DNA of 64,000 bases from positions 434,001 through 498,000 of the forward strand of contig JANVFP010000028.1 in assembly GCA_027919835.1 (NCBI GenBank), in the 5' to 3' direction. Below are positions 21,277 through 35,400 of the stretch, piece after piece. The position numbers were made by a program, and so were the translations under genes. Under the pieces are notes generated by a model. It made no database searches, was not told where the DNA came from, and worked only from the letters and a program-made list of their open reading frames with translations. The DNA comes from Lentinula raphanica. Lineage: Eukaryota; Basidiomycota; Agaricomycetes; Agaricales; Omphalotaceae. Numbering within the stretch: the stretch's first letter is position 1; every line of letters begins with the position of its first letter.

Positions 21277-24200
21277 CAGCTGATACTGTAAAACTTTTGT
21301 AAAAAGTACCGATAAGTTATCGGGTACCTATTGCAAATAGTTGTGATAACCCGGAGGGGGTCCCGGAAATGGCCCCGGGGGGTGGTCATGCCTGTCACCA
21401 CCTGTCACATATGGCTTATATTTACTGTTTTGGGTAATTAATAATCATATAGATATTAAATAAGCAGTACATTTTCAAAAAAACTCGAAAATTCATAAAA
21501 ATTCATAAAAAACCTAAAATAGCCTGATTAGGTCAGATCAGGATATATAAGCAAATGACCTCATATGATAAAAAATGATGTAGGGCCAATGTAGGTACTA
21601 AAAATAGCCCAAAAAATCAATAAAAATGCAAAAAATATTTAGGGATGGTATAGAGCCTATTGCAGGCCCAGGCACATCAAAATTACCAAAAAAGGAAAAA
21701 ATTGATCATGATCTCATCTAGTAGCAAAAAATCTGAAAAAAATCCTAAAAATAGTCAAAAAATTCAGGGGTGCCTTGTTGGCCCTGAAAACGCAAAATAA
21801 AAAAAAAATACGCGACAAGTGTAAAAATTTTCATCACTCCAAATCATCCCAAATCCACTATACAGTCAGTATATATGATGTATATGCTATATTTAGCATC
21901 CTAGTACCTTTATTGGGCTAAAAATAGAACTTGATCTCATCTGATAGCAAAAAATCTGAAAAAATCATAAAAAATACTCAAAAAATTCAGGGGTGCCTCA
22001 TTGGCCCCGAAAATGCAAAATAAAAAATTTTACACGACACAATTGAAAAACAATATCACTCCAAATCATACCAAATCCACTACACAGTCAGTATATGTCA
22101 TGTATATGCCATTTATAGCACCCCTAGTACCCTCAATCACTTATATCACTCAAGAATCATACCAAACTGAATAATTTGGGGAGTAAATATATTGTACATG
22201 ATATTTTTAGCACACCTAGTACCCTTGATAACTTAGAACAATTTATATTACTCAATATGTCCAGTACACTTAGCACTTATCACACCTAACACACTAAAAC
22301 TCATAACAGTACTTATATGTATTATACTTAACACAGTTGACAATGAAAATACTCAAAACAATGTTATCAGTTACTATACTTAACACACTTAACAGTCAAA
22401 AAATCGGAACAATGTTACTTTATATACATAACACACTCATTGTTATACTGTAACACACTTATAACAACGAGTTTTGGGCGCTTATGGGCGCTTATTTGGT
22501 GTTTTTGAGTCGAAATTCATTAATAGCACACTCAATAATTATTGTCTGGGCTCTATATTGTGTAAGGATGTTGTTTATATCATAATACACTTGATACAGT
22601 TTGGAGAACTCAAGATTACAGCCTGTGGAACAGGCTATATTGTGATCTTTTGTGATATAACAGTGTTTTATGTAAATGTCAGTGCATACACCCATGTTGT
22701 GAAGTCAAACTGCTACTGGGTCATGAGAAGAGTCATCCTACAACCTATTCTATGCTATCTCTATGTGATACAGCCAAGAGATCTGTAATGTGGGTCATTG
22801 AATATGACATCTATTGTTACATGTAAGTGTAGACATCTATAGTGTACATGAAACATGTACATGTATATCACAGAGTCCAATAGTCATAGTGAGTATCTGA
22901 ACCATGTCCAGACACTTCTAGTAGACTGTAGGAGTGATTCCCTCATCAACCACCATCAGTATACTTGCATTACATGGACATATGCATTGACATTTACATA
23001 AAACACTGTTATATTTCAAAAGATCACAATATAGCCAGTCCCACAGGCTGTAATCTTGAGTTCTCCGAACTGTATCAAGTGTATTATGATATAAACAACA
23101 TCCTTACACAATATAGAGCCCAGACAAAAATTATTGAGTCTGCTATTAATGAATTTCGACTCAAAAACACCAAATAAGCGCCCATAAGCGCCCAAAACTC
23201 GTTGTTATGAGTGTGTTACAGTATAACAATGAGTGTGTTATGTATATAAAGTAACATTGTTCCGATTTTTTGACTGTTAAGTGTGTTAAGTATAGTAACT
23301 GATAACATTGTTTTGAGTATTTTCATTGTCAACTGTGTTAAGTATAATACATATAAGTACTGTTATGAGTTTTAGTGTGTTAGGTGTGATAAGTGCTAAG
23401 TGTACTGGACATATTGAGTAATATAAATTGTTCTAAGTTATCAAGGGTACTAGGTGTGCTAAAAATATCATGTACAATATATTTACTCCCCAAATTATTC
23501 AGTTTGGTATGATTCTTGAGTGATATAAGTGATTGAGGGTACTAGGGGTGCTATAAATGGCATATACATGACATATACTGACTGTGTAGTGGATTTGGTA
23601 TGATTTGGAGTGATATTGTTTTTCAATTGTGTCGTGTAAAATTTTTTATTTTGCATTTTCGGGGCCAATGAGGTACCCCTGAATTTTTTGAGTATTTTTT
23701 ATGATTTTTTCAGATTTTTTGCTATCAGATGAGATCAAGTTCTATTTTTAGCCCAATAAAGGTACTAGGATGCTAAATATAGCATATACATCATATATAC
23801 TGACTGTATAGTGGATTTGGGATGATTTGGAGTGATGAAAATTTTTACACTTGTCGCGTATTTTTTTTTATTTTGCGTTTTCAGGGCCAACAAGGCACCC
23901 CTGAATTTTTTGACTATTTTTAGGATTTTTTTCAGATTTTTCGCTACTAGATGAGATCATGATCAATTTTTTCCTTTTTTGGTAATTTTGATGTGCCTGG
24001 GCCTGCAATAGGCTCTATACCATCCCTAAATATTTTTTTGCATTTTTATTGATTTTTTGGGCTATTTTTAGTACCTACATTGGCCCTACATCATTTTTTA
24101 TCATATGAGGTCATTTGCTTACATATTCTGATTTGACCTAATCAGGCCATTTTAGGTTTTTTATGAATTTTTATGAATTTTCGAGTTTTTTTGAAAATGT

Positions 24201-24392
24201 ACTGCTTATTTAATATCTGGATGATTATTAATTACCCAAAACAGTAAATATAAGCCATATGTGACAGGTGGTGACAGGCATGACCACCCCCCGGGGCCAT
24301 TTCCGGGACCCCCTCCGGGTTATCACAACTATTTGCAATAGGTACCCGATAACTTATCAGTCTTTTTTACAAAAGCTTTACTGTATCCTGTG
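21277..24392 (-). mobile_element. Foldback element C (3.12 kb)
   Basis: Its left end is CAGCTGATAC and its right end reads inward CACAGGATAC, the opposite orientation to elements B and F. The arms of about 1.4 kb are inverted copies around a loop of about 0.3 kb (near 22.69-22.98 kb). Flanking 7-mers GCCTATG and AGAATGG do not match. The element lies between truncated ends of two different genes, suggesting it is a recombinant of two copies. Confidence 0.88.
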
Positions 24393-27300
24393 AGAATGGC
24401 TTTAGGGTCCACCTCACGTGTCGCAACATTCACTTTAGCACCTCCTACATGGTTATCCTGAGCAGATATCACAACTTCTCCACTAGACCCGACGTGCAAG
24501 GAAACCCGGACTGGATCCTTCTCCGATCGAACGTTTACCCATATATCCCTTCCACCAAGACCTTGACAGATACGAGGATCCAGAATCCAGTGCTTAGCTG
24601 GCGGAGGAGCTGAAGCAGATGAAGATGAAGCAGATGGATTTGGTGTACGAGAGCCCGGATCCCATGCGGGAACATCGTAGTCGATATCTGTCCAATGTCT
24701 CTTTGGTGTCCGACTGCCATCTGCTGATTCAAGCAAAAGATCTGTGACCCGGGGCTCATTTTCTTGATGACGAGGTATGTAACCCATTCAGAAGTTGAAA
24801 TATGAGCTGATCTTCTTTGTGAAGGTGGTTTCATGAATAAACCCGCCGTTATCCACCCGTCGCAGCTGATCATAATCGTACCAATCTTCGAGATTGCCCG
24901 TTAATGATGGAGTTTGGAATCGAATGAGTACAAGAAGGCCACTCTTGGTGTTCTTCCATTCAGACTTGACATCAAAAACCCTAGCAAGATATCCCTTTCG
25001 TTCCCCCGTGATTGGTTTGACCTCGACATGCAACCAAGGTATTCGGCCAGTGTACTCGGTACGAGGAACCGCGCCTTCAGCTGCCAAATAACCTAGAAGT
25101 GTAGAGCGAATGGTGCCGTTGAGATAGGAGGTGATCTGGTTCAGAGAAGAAGCAACGAGGGGGCTATGAATCGGAGCTCTGTGATCATTCCGTCGTAAAT
25201 CAAAACGATTCACTTCTTCAGATATGAAGGTATCTGCCAATTCAGCCAGGTCGGTCTTCTGATCAGGATCTCCAATCTTCTGGATTGCCAAAAGACTGGG
25301 TTTGAGAGAAATGGTACCCCCTAAATTAGACAGCTGAGGTTGAAAGGTAGATTCCAGCCCGGAATTATCTGCATTCTCAACTACCTCCCGAATAGAGTTT
25401 GGATGTATAACACAGATGGAGTTGATTCCTGTCAACCAAACACTGACTTCATCGAATCCGACCTTTGTGATGAGACCAGTTTGACCAGCTGGTGTGAAGT
25501 GCTCATCATTGAGCGTGGAAAGACCTGAGTATCCCAACTGTTCTCGTGTACGCAGTACAACTTCTGGAGTGTGAGGAGATAGTTCGACGATCTGACCTAA
25601 CTTCCAAGTCTTCCGCAAATGACGTTTCAGGACAGCTACGTTGGCCTGACTGCGTGAAAATAGAACCTCGCACACCAGCGTCCCATCCCTTTCAATCACA
25701 CCCTGATCGCCCTTCTCTAAATCCTGAAGTTCCGGTCCCTCTGGAACATAGGTAACACTCTCACCCGCAAAGAAAGCCCATGAACGTGAAGGGGGTAAAC
25801 GACTCGGGAGCACATCTGGATTAGGATACAACACAAACGACCTCAAGATCGCATCATCTATGCTCTCTGCAAGCTTGAGATTGTATATCTTGTGCCGAAC
25901 AAGGGCGAGGCCACCACGAAGCTCCAACCCGTCAAATACGAAGCATTTTTGGTATGGAGGTTCATGATGGCATGACATCGGATTTTCGCATCGTTGAGAA
26001 CACCTAGCTTCGAACTTGACATCCCTGAGCTTTGGGCTACGCTCACAAGCAGCTTCCCATTGAGCTCTAACATCCTGTGCAAAGTTGAGGTCAAACATCA
26101 TCTGTTGAGGCCTTTTCTTGCCGGATCGATATTTGGCAGACACGGTCATTTTGGGTATTCGAGGTTCGGCCGGGATGGGGAATCCTGCCTCTTCAAAGTC
26201 CGGTAAGTCGAACTGAGACTGGTGAGCAGATGGTGTATTTTCGTCATCCTCGTCGTCCGAAGCTGGCTGAGATAGTGATCGAGGTCGAGAAGTCTGATTG
26301 AATGGATTTAGAGGGTGGTTTTTTGCGAAAGTTGGATGGGATATCAAGAGTAATAAACACTCGACACTTTCATCAATCTCTTCGAGGGTGTCATAAACCA
26401 CTAGTCCTGTATCACCCCGATACAAGCCCTTCGTAGGAACCACCCAAGTTCCCGGTCGGGTCATGTTGGCGTAGAACTGTTGTCGGGAATCTTCAGTACC
26501 GGAGAGATCATCCACCAAGCTGTGGAGTGGCAATCCCAGACAAAACTGATCCCATTCCTCCCACAGCTGTGATATTGTTGAAGGAGGATTGTCAAGGGTG
26601 CCATGGGTTACGGAGATTTTTTTACCACGCGGATAAAGGAGGTTGGGGATGAGGTTAAGATACAACGCTAGTTGAACATTCCCGGGTAGCATGCTGCGAG
26701 CTTGTAGGTAGAAACCACCTGGATACTGCGAAATGAACGCTGCACGAATAAGGTTTGAAGATATGGTTTCGGAGGTTATATCATTATTAATGCACTTTAC
26801 GATAGCTCGTTCTGATCCCCTCTGAGTGAAAAGTGAGTTGAATATTGCCAAGCAGTACACAGATATTCATACCTTGCAGTGTACATGATAAATGTGAAAA
26901 GAAAATGGACCCGAGGTCGCAATATGATAGCTCTTAATCCATCCAGCGAGTTGTTGCTGCTCCTCTGTCATATTAGACTCAGAGACATCAAAGTCGAGTG
27001 CCGTTTCGTCCTCTTCATCATCGTCGATAACCTCGCCATGATGCGTTGGGTCTACATCCATGGGAACGCCGTCATCGTCGATGTCGACATCGATTGGTAT
27101 AGGTTGATCAGCGCTTCCTGCATCGGTTACAATAGCATCGTCATCGTCAATTACAATCGCAGTACGATCGCTAGACGATGTGGCAGCAGGAAGAGAGAGA
27201 GCGGTTGGTTCGCGGTCATGTCGAAAATAACCACCTTCGCGTTGCCTATATTCATAACCGACGGGGGCGGAAATATCATCGCCATACCATTCGTCGTCGA

Positions 27301-28210
27301 TTAGCACGAAGTATTTGCTATTCGGCTCCGAGGGATTCCTAGTAACAGGGGGCATAATCCACAACGGAAGGTCTGGAAGAGGAGCAGATTCAAGCGGTGG
27401 AGAAGTTGACGTTCCCAAACCACTGGAAGGCGAAGCATTTGCAGGAAGAGTATGTGACGATTTAACTTCAGGGAGGGCAGGAGATCTATCTCCCGCGCCA
27501 GTAGAAGGCAGAGCATTTGCAGGAGGGGAGGGAGGAGACAATTTTGGTTCAGGAGCTGCAGGAGATATATCTCCCGAGCGCACTGAGGACGGAGGAGGTG
27601 ACGAGCCCGTTGAAGGCGAAGTATTTTTCAGTTCAGGAGCTGTATTTTTCAGTTCAGGAGCTGCAGGAGATATATCTCCCGCGCCAGTAGAAGGCAGAGC
27701 ATTTGCAGGAGGGGAGGGAGGAGACAATTTCGGTTCAGGAGCTGCAGGAGATATATCCCCTGAGCGCGCTGAGGACGGAGGTGACGATTGTGGTTCGGGA
27801 GCTGCAGGAGGTATACCTCCTGAGCGCGCTGAGGCCAGAGGATGTGCAGGAGGAGGATGAGGTGACGATTTCGGTTCAGGACCTGCGGGAGATATATCTC
27901 CCAAGCCATCTGAAGGCGAAGGATGTGCAGGAGGAGGATGAGGTGACGATTGCGGTTCAGGAGCTGCGGGAGATATATCTCCCGAGCCTGCTGGTGACGG
28001 AGGATAGACAGGAGGAGCAGGAGATGGCATTTTCGGTTCAGCGGCTGCAGTTTGTATGGGCGAACTTTGAGATGGGAACGGTGAAGGAGATAGCGAAGAC
28101 CTGGGAAGGGGACGGATTTTCCTCTGTTGAGCTGTATGTAATGGTTCGGGCGAATTTGGTTGGTTTGCATTCAGCCGTTCCTCCCAACGAGAGACTACTT
28201 CTTCTAACAT
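24393..28210 (-). CDS. SPT5-like KOW-domain protein, 3' end cut by foldback C
   Basis: It starts at ATG 28210 (MLEEVVSRWEERLNANQPN). The first exon, to about 26867, is Pro/Ser-rich with in-frame minisatellite repeats (GDISPAAPEP units) and an acidic end (IDVDIDDDGVPMDVD). After a roughly 50-nt intron the second exon encodes an NGN-like segment (ERAIVKCINND, GGFYLQARSML, LYPRGKKISV), then KOW-like motifs GLYRGDTGLVVYD, LEKGDQGVIERDG and FTPAGQTGLITKVG. SPT5 is a transcription elongation factor; divergent copies like this are common agaricomycete transposon cargo. The 690-codon second exon ends at 24788. A further open frame (24787-24393, with VPAWDPGSRTP and KHWILDPR) fits the family's C-terminus but is in another frame, so there is an unrecognised intron or a frameshift. 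It ends inside foldback C. Confidence 0.65.
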
Positions 28211-28250
28211 GGTCTTCTCCCTCCGGTCACGAAGCAGCACACTCTCTGCT

Positions 28251-31200
28251 CAGCTGATACTGTAAAACTTTTGTAAAAAGTACCGATAAGTTATCGGGTA
28301 CCTATTGCAAATAGTTGGGATAACCCGGAGGGGGTCCCGGAAATGGCCCCGGGGGGTGGTCATGCCTGTCACCACCTGTCACATATGGCTTATATTTACT
28401 GTTTTGGGTAATTAATAATCATCCAGATATTAAATAAGCAGTACATTTTCAAAAAAACCCGAAAATTCATAAAAATTCATAAAAAACCTAAAATGGCCTG
28501 ATTAGGTCAGATCAGGATATGTAAGCAAATGACCTCATATGATCAAAAATGATGTAGGGCCAATGTAGGTACTAAAAATAGCCCAAAAAATCACTAAAAA
28601 TGCAAAAAATATTTAGGAATGGTATAGAGGCTATTGCAGGTCCAGGCACATCAAAATTACCAAAAAAGGAAAAAATTGATCATGATCTCATCTTGTAGCA
28701 AAAATCTGAAAAAAATCCTAAAAATAGTCAAAAAATTCAGGGGTGCCTTGTTGGCCCTGAAAATGCAAAATAAAAAAAAATACGCGACAAGTGTAAAAAA
28801 TTTTATCACTCCAAATCATTCCAAATCCACTATACAGTCAGTATATATGATGTATATGCTATATTTAGCATCCTAGTACCTTTATTGGGCTAAAAATAGA
28901 ACTTGATCTCATCTGATAGCAAAAAATCTGCAAAATTCATAAAAAATATTCAAAAAATTCAGGGGTGCCTCAGTGGCCCTGAAAATGCAGAATAAAAAAA
29001 TTTACACGACACACTTGAACAACAACATCACTCCAAATCATACCAAATCCACTACCCAGGCAGTATATATCATGTATATGCCATTTATAGCACCCCTAGT
29101 ACCCTCAATCACTTATATCACTCAAGAATCATACCAAACTGAATAATTTGGGGAGTAAATATAATGTACATGATATTTTTAGCACATCTAGTACCCTTGA
29201 TAACTCAGAACAATTTATATTACTCAATATGTTCAGTGCACTTAGCACTTATCACACCTAACACACTAAAACTCATAACAGTACTGATATGTATCATACT
29301 TAACACAGTTGACAATGAAAATACTCAAAACAGTGTTATCAGTCACTATACTTAACACACTTAACAGTCAAAAAGTCGGAACAATGTTACTTAATATACA
29401 TAACACACATATTGTTATACTATAACACACTCATACCAACGAGTTTTGGGCGCTTATGGGCGCTTATTTGATGTTTTGAAGTCGAAATTCATTAATAGCA
29501 TGCTCAATAATTTTTGTGTGGGCTCTATATTGTGTAAGGATGTTGTTTATATCATACTACACTTGATACAATTCGGAGAACTTGAAAATACAACCTGTGG
29601 GGCTAGCTATACTATGATCTTTTGTGATATAACACTGTTTTATGTAAGTGACAGTGCATACACCCATGTTATGAAGTCAAACTGCTGCTGAGTCATGAAA
29701 AGAATCATCCTACAACCTATTCTATGCTAACTCTATGTGATACAGCGAAGAGATCTGTAATGGGGGTCATTGAATATGACATCTATTGTTACATGTAAGT
29801 GTAGACATCTATAGTGTACATGAAATATGTACATGTATATCACAGAGTCCAATAGTCATAGTGAGTATCTGAACCATGTCCAGACACTTCCATTAGACTG
29901 TAGGAGTGATTTCCTCATGAACCACCATCAGTATACTTGCATTACATGGACATATGCATTGACATTTACATAAAACAGTGTTATATCACAAAAGATCACA
30001 ATATAGCCAGTCCCACAAGCTGTAATCTTGTGTTCTCCGAATTGTATCAAGTGTAGTATGATATAAACAACATCCTTACACAATATAGAGCCCACACAAA
30101 AATTATTGAGCATGCTATTAATGAATTTCGACTTCAAAACATCAAATAAGCGCCCATAAGCGCCCAAAACTCGTTGGTATGAGTGTGTTATAGTATAACA
30201 ATATGTGTGTTATGTATATTAAGTAACATTGTTCCGACTTTTTGACTGTTAAGTGTGTTAAGTATAGTGACTGATAACACTGTTTTGAGTATTTTCATTG
30301 TCAACTGTGTTAAGTATGATACATATCAGTACTGTTATGAGTTTTAGTGTGTTAGGTGTGATAAGTGCTAAGTGCACTGAACATATTGAGTAATATAAAT
30401 TGTTCTGAGTTATCAAGGGTACTAGGTGTGCTAAAAATATCATGTACATTATATTTACTCCCCAAATTATTCAGTTTGGTATGATTCTTGAGTGATATAA
30501 GTGATTGAGGGTACTAGGGGTGCTATAAATGGCATATACATGATATATACTGCCTGGGTAGTGGATTTGGTATGATTTGGAGTGATGTTGTTGTTCAATT
30601 GTGTCGTGTAAATTTTTTTATTCTGCATTTTCAGGGCCACTGAGGCACCCCTGAATTTTTTGAATATTTTTTATGAATTTTTCAGATTTTTTGCTATCAG
30701 ATGAGATCAAGTTCTATTTTTAGCCCAATAAAGGTACTAGGATGCTAAATATAGCATATACATCATATATACTGACTGTATAGTGGATTTGGAATGATTT
30801 GGAGTGATAAAATTTTTTACACTTGTTGCGTATTTTTTTTTATTTTGCATTTTCAGGGCCAACAAGGCACCCCTGAATTTTTTGACTATTTTTAGGATTT
30901 TTTTCAGATTTTTTGCTACAAGATGAGATCATGATCAATTTTTTCCTTTTTTGGTAATTTTGATGTGCCTGGACCTGCAATAGCCTCTATACCATTCCTA
31001 AATATTTTTTGCATTTTTAGTGATTTTTTGGGCTATTTTTAGTACCTACATTGGCCCTACATCATTTTTGATCATATGAGGTCATTTGCTTACATATCCT
31101 GATCTGACCTAATCAGGCCATTTTAGGTTTTTTATGAATTTTTATGAATTTTCGGGTTTTTTTGAAAATGTACTGCTTATTTAATATCTGGATGATTATT

Positions 31201-31362
31201 AATTACCCAAAACAGTAAATATAAGCCATATGTGACAGGTAGTGACAGGCATGACCACCCCCGGGGCCATTTCCGGAACCCCCTCCGGGTTATCACAACT
31301 ATTTGCAATAGGTACCCGATAACTTATCAGTGTTTTTTACAAAAGCTTTACTGTATCCTGTG
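28251..31362 (-). mobile_element. Foldback element D (3.11 kb)
   Basis: It has the same structure and orientation as C: left end CAGCTGATAC, right end reading inward CACAGGATAC, arms of about 1.4 kb, and a small loop. Flanking 7-mers CTCTGCT and GTTTTCG do not match. It lies 41 bp upstream of the SPT5-like start codon and is followed on the other side by a degenerate tandem array. Confidence 0.88.
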
Positions 31363-32040
31363 GTTTTCGTTCTTCGTCCTTTCCAAGCTCAACAACGTTT
31401 CGACGTTTCGGCATTCTGGAACCATCTACTGAAGTCGTCCCTCCCTGTTCCGCAACCATCTCACGACGACGACTCCGACAAAGAGGCTTCTCGTCATCGT
31501 ACTATGCTTTCTCCGAAGACCTTCCTCCCTGTTTCAACGTTCCGCAACCATCTCACGACGACGACGACGACGAAGAAGATAGAAGTAGTTCCTCCCTGTT
31601 TCAATGTTCCGCAATCATCTCACGACAACGACGAAGAGGCTTCTCGTCGTCGTATAGAAGTTGTTTCCACCCTGTTTCAACGTTCTGCAACCGTCTTACG
31701 ACGACGACGACGACGACGAAGAGGCTTCTCGTTGTCGTATAGAAGTAGTTCCTCCCTCTCGTCGTCGTATAGAAGTCCTTTCAACCATCTCACGACGACG
31801 ACGAAGAGGCTTCTCGTCGTCGTATATGGTCTCCTCAAGTCCCAAGACCGTTTCAGCGTTTCGAAACCTGATGACGAAGAGGCTTCTCGCCGCCGTATAT
31901 CGGGCTTGGATTCCGCAACCATCTCACGACGACGAAGAGGCTTCTCGTCCTCGTATATCGGTCTCTCCAAGCCCCAAGACTGTTTCAGCGTGTCGGAACC
32001 AACTAATGACGACGAAGATTCGGAATGAGACGACGAGGAG
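31363..32040. repeat. Degenerate tandem array with CGACGACGA and GAGGCTTCTCGTCGTCG words
   Basis: A unit of roughly 55-75 bp (CAACCATCTCACGACGACGA, then GAGGCTTCTCGTCGTCGTAT, then a TTTCAACGTT-like spacer) repeats about eight times with heavy variation. Ser/Arg/Pro-rich frames on both strands are consequences of the repeat. Confidence 0.7.
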
Positions 32041-32047
32041 GATATAA

Positions 32048-32211
32048 GGAACCCGATGTTACGCACGCCTTGACGCTGGAGGGGAAGGGGATCTGGATTG
32101 AAGGAACCCGAGGTTACGCACACCTTGACGCTGGAGGGGAAGGGGATCTGGATTGAAGGAACCCGAGGTTACGCACACCTTGACGCTGGAGAGGAAGGGG
32201 ATCTGGATTGT
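32048..32211. repeat. 55-bp tandem repeat, three copies
   Basis: Copies start at 32048, 32103 and 32158 with GGAACCCGAGGTTACGCAC (first copy slightly variant) and end in GGGGATCTGGATTG. From 32212 to 32473 no gene is seen; this is presumably the 5' region of KDZ-3. Confidence 0.85.
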
Positions 32212-32473
32212 CGTGCGCGCGTTGCACCCCTCTATCGTTGTTATCGTCTGCACAGTGCTTAGTTCTATGTGTTTGCCTGAGCTCCGACGGACTTGCTATC
32301 CGGTTGGCAGCTGCTGTCGTTAGCGTAATTCTTAGTCTTGGCAAAAAAATTTACACGCATAAGTGACCTGTTGTCGAACATGAGGTGGCCTCATTTTGAA
32401 CGGGAGGCGTTTAAAACATGCATAAAGGTATGGCACATAAGTCTCAGAAACAGAGTGAAATACTGAAAACGTT

Positions 32474-35400
32474 ATGTCCCGACCCAGAATCCGTCAAGAT
32501 CGAAAACAAACACCTTCTAGTTCACCGACAAAGAATGATTATTCCCTTCTTCCCGTTTCTTCACCTTCACCTTCTCGTCGTTGTAATATCACTCATCAAC
32601 CCACCTTATATCTTGCAAACGGACAAAAATTCATCCAACGTCCACGCCTAGCCCGACCTCTAGGCCAAATCGGCTTGCTGGAACGGCCACGCATTCCGTT
32701 GCTGGAGACCGCCGAACCTCGTCCAAATGACATCGAGCCCGAAACTATCATTTCTTTCGTGACTCTGGTCGTGTCTGTACATCAACACTAACGGCTGGTG
32801 CAAACTCGTCGCTGGCAAACCGATGTTCTCCCACGTTTGATCCAGCCTTACATGTCGTTGTTGCGCCAAACAAGTAATCTCAGACATGAGCTAAAGAGGT
32901 CAGAGAAGGCGTGTACGTGTCTGAATGTTCCACGCAAACTTCCAATTGTTGTTGTACGGTTCAGTCGTGAGTTTCTGCCTTCATATGTATTGTCGATAAT
33001 CTCTTATGTGAAACCTTGATTGATAGAACTTGAGAAGATTGAACTGTCCATCTGTGCATGCCAAACCGCCGCTGTACAGCTTGTGGAACAAGGTCTTTTC
33101 CCTTGTGCCCCAATACACCCTACTCTAGCCGTCGATATACGTGTACTGGATTTTGTTACCAAATTGTTTCTGAGGATCGCACCTAATAACACTGCTTGGG
33201 TGGACGCTCTCAGTGATTTTCTCAACTCTCAAGGGTACCAACTTCCGGGCAAGGTAAGGGCACACGAAAAAGGCTTCACTCGGTTATCATTCTCAATGTC
33301 TGTTTCAGGATCCATTGCGAAGACGTTTCGGGAATGCTTTGCAATGGTACAACTCGCTACAAGACTTGACTACCAGTTTTGTTGACTCGGCCCTTGCAAT
33401 TGGCCGAACTGGTAACGTCGATGAAGATCATGTTGGAGCTGAAGAAGCAGAGAACGAGGGAGAGGGAGAGGGAGATGGAGATGGAAGAAGGAAATGAACA
33501 AGAGGATCCTGATCGGGGTAGCACAGCCAGCCCTGTTGCCAAAAGGCCTTCTCGTACCCGGGATGAAGAATCAACCCCGTTATGTCGGCCTACTGAATAC
33601 CTTCGGGCCCGCTGCCCACTTTGCTTTGGTGGTCAAAGAAGTTCAGAGTAAGTGTAATCATCTCTTTTCTCGCCAAAAAAATTGACATGCATTCACTAGT
33701 CAGAGTTTTGATGCGATTGTGTGTATAGATGCATGCTTCACTCAAAAGCATAATAAACGATCATATCAAGACCCAGCTCGTGATCATCCGAAATCTGTAT
33801 TCCTCCCAAAAACTATAGTTGATCGATGGGAAGAGACCATCAATACTGTTCGGCCTTCAGCAACGACCAACAATTCAGCTGCAGCTGGGGCGACGGAGGA
33901 TGGATATGAATCGTCACTTCAGGTTCCAACCTCTGTATTGGACGCTTGTGAGCAGAGCTTTACTGCGGCAGATGGCTCCAGGGAAAAAGCAAGCGTTCAG
34001 TTCTTTGACTCCACAGCTCTCATGGCCATGCTTTGTCGCCATGATCGAGTTCTGTGGATTGTCAACATGACTTCACCTGGTGAACGACAGCACTACGCAT
34101 TTGCACTTATTGATCAACTTTTCAAGAACATTCCTCCGACATTCAAAATTGGTGTTTTGTATGATATCGGGTGCTCGATCCATCGTAGCTGCGTGAAGTG
34201 GGGATTCCTGGACGACTATTTGGATAGGATCACTTTTGCCATATCAGTATTTCATGCGTATGGACATGGCTGGCCATGCCAATGTATCTACCATCCACGT
34301 AAACGTGAAGGTTTTGGCTTGTCGGATGGTGAGGGATGTGAAAGATTCTGGCACTCTATCAGCAAGTTGATTGCTTACCTTCGAATCTGTGGGGTGAGTC
34401 TTACTTTTGTAACAATCGTCATAGAATTCTTATCTGGTTCTATAGCATCATACTCGACTGTATACTCTCGACTCGCAAGTTCAGCATGCGGACCGTGTGA
34501 GCTTGGTTGGCTTAGGAGATTGGCTCGCACGAAAGTGGCGGAACACTCAAGCAAAGCATCATGAAGCTGACAATGAGGTCACCAACTCCGGTCAAGATGT
34601 ATTATTCCTCCGTGAACAGTGGAAAACTCAAGTCACCGTTCAAACAAAGCCCCTTCCTAGTAAGTTCGACCATAATATTGAACTCACCTCCGATTAACAA
34701 TGTACAGAACAATCTAAAAATGCAGGAAAAACTGCAATAGAAGAAGCTATCCGTCTGCGAAAGATTCGAGATACTCTTCGGGACCGTGTTTCTGCTCTTG
34801 AAGACATTGTTACAGACGTCGACTCCGAAGTCTATGAAGTTGCCGAAGCTGAAGAAAAGCTTCCAGATCTGCGTCTCAAACTGTCTTCTGTACAGACTAG
34901 GCTGTTGCGCCAGGAGCAAACACTAGGTGTTGCAGGTCGGGCACAGTATCAGCATTTGGTCACCAGCCCCTTCATTGGGCTTCGGATGAACGCTCATGCA
35001 TTGAAGCTTCGCTTGCGGAAACGCCTTATTGCCAGAAAGTTTGAGCGGGACAGAATTGAGCGCTCATTCCGATGTCAGCAATATAATGGTATGTGAGGTT
35101 TTCTGAGGTCTTCATTTCTTGAAGGTTCATCTCTGATTGTGTCTGTGTTTTATAGACCGCAAAGTGAGGACACATACCGAGGATGCAGTTAAGCAACAAG
35201 GTATTCAGGCTCTCGCACGTCGATACAACGCCCTCTGCAATCAAATGAAGGACTTAGTCAATACAAGGAAAGCGCCACGTAATGCAATTGCTCCGCAGCC
35301 AATACCAGTAAAAGAGCTATTTAACCTCGATGTTGATGATGCTATTTGGCAAGATGTGGGATTGGATGATGCAGCGGATCGCGAAAATCCCCCAGCGTGG

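Noticed and set aside
31330..32123. Long Ser/Arg-rich frames on both strands
   Set aside because: They follow the CGACGA and CTTCTCGTCGTCG tandem array and start inside foldback D.
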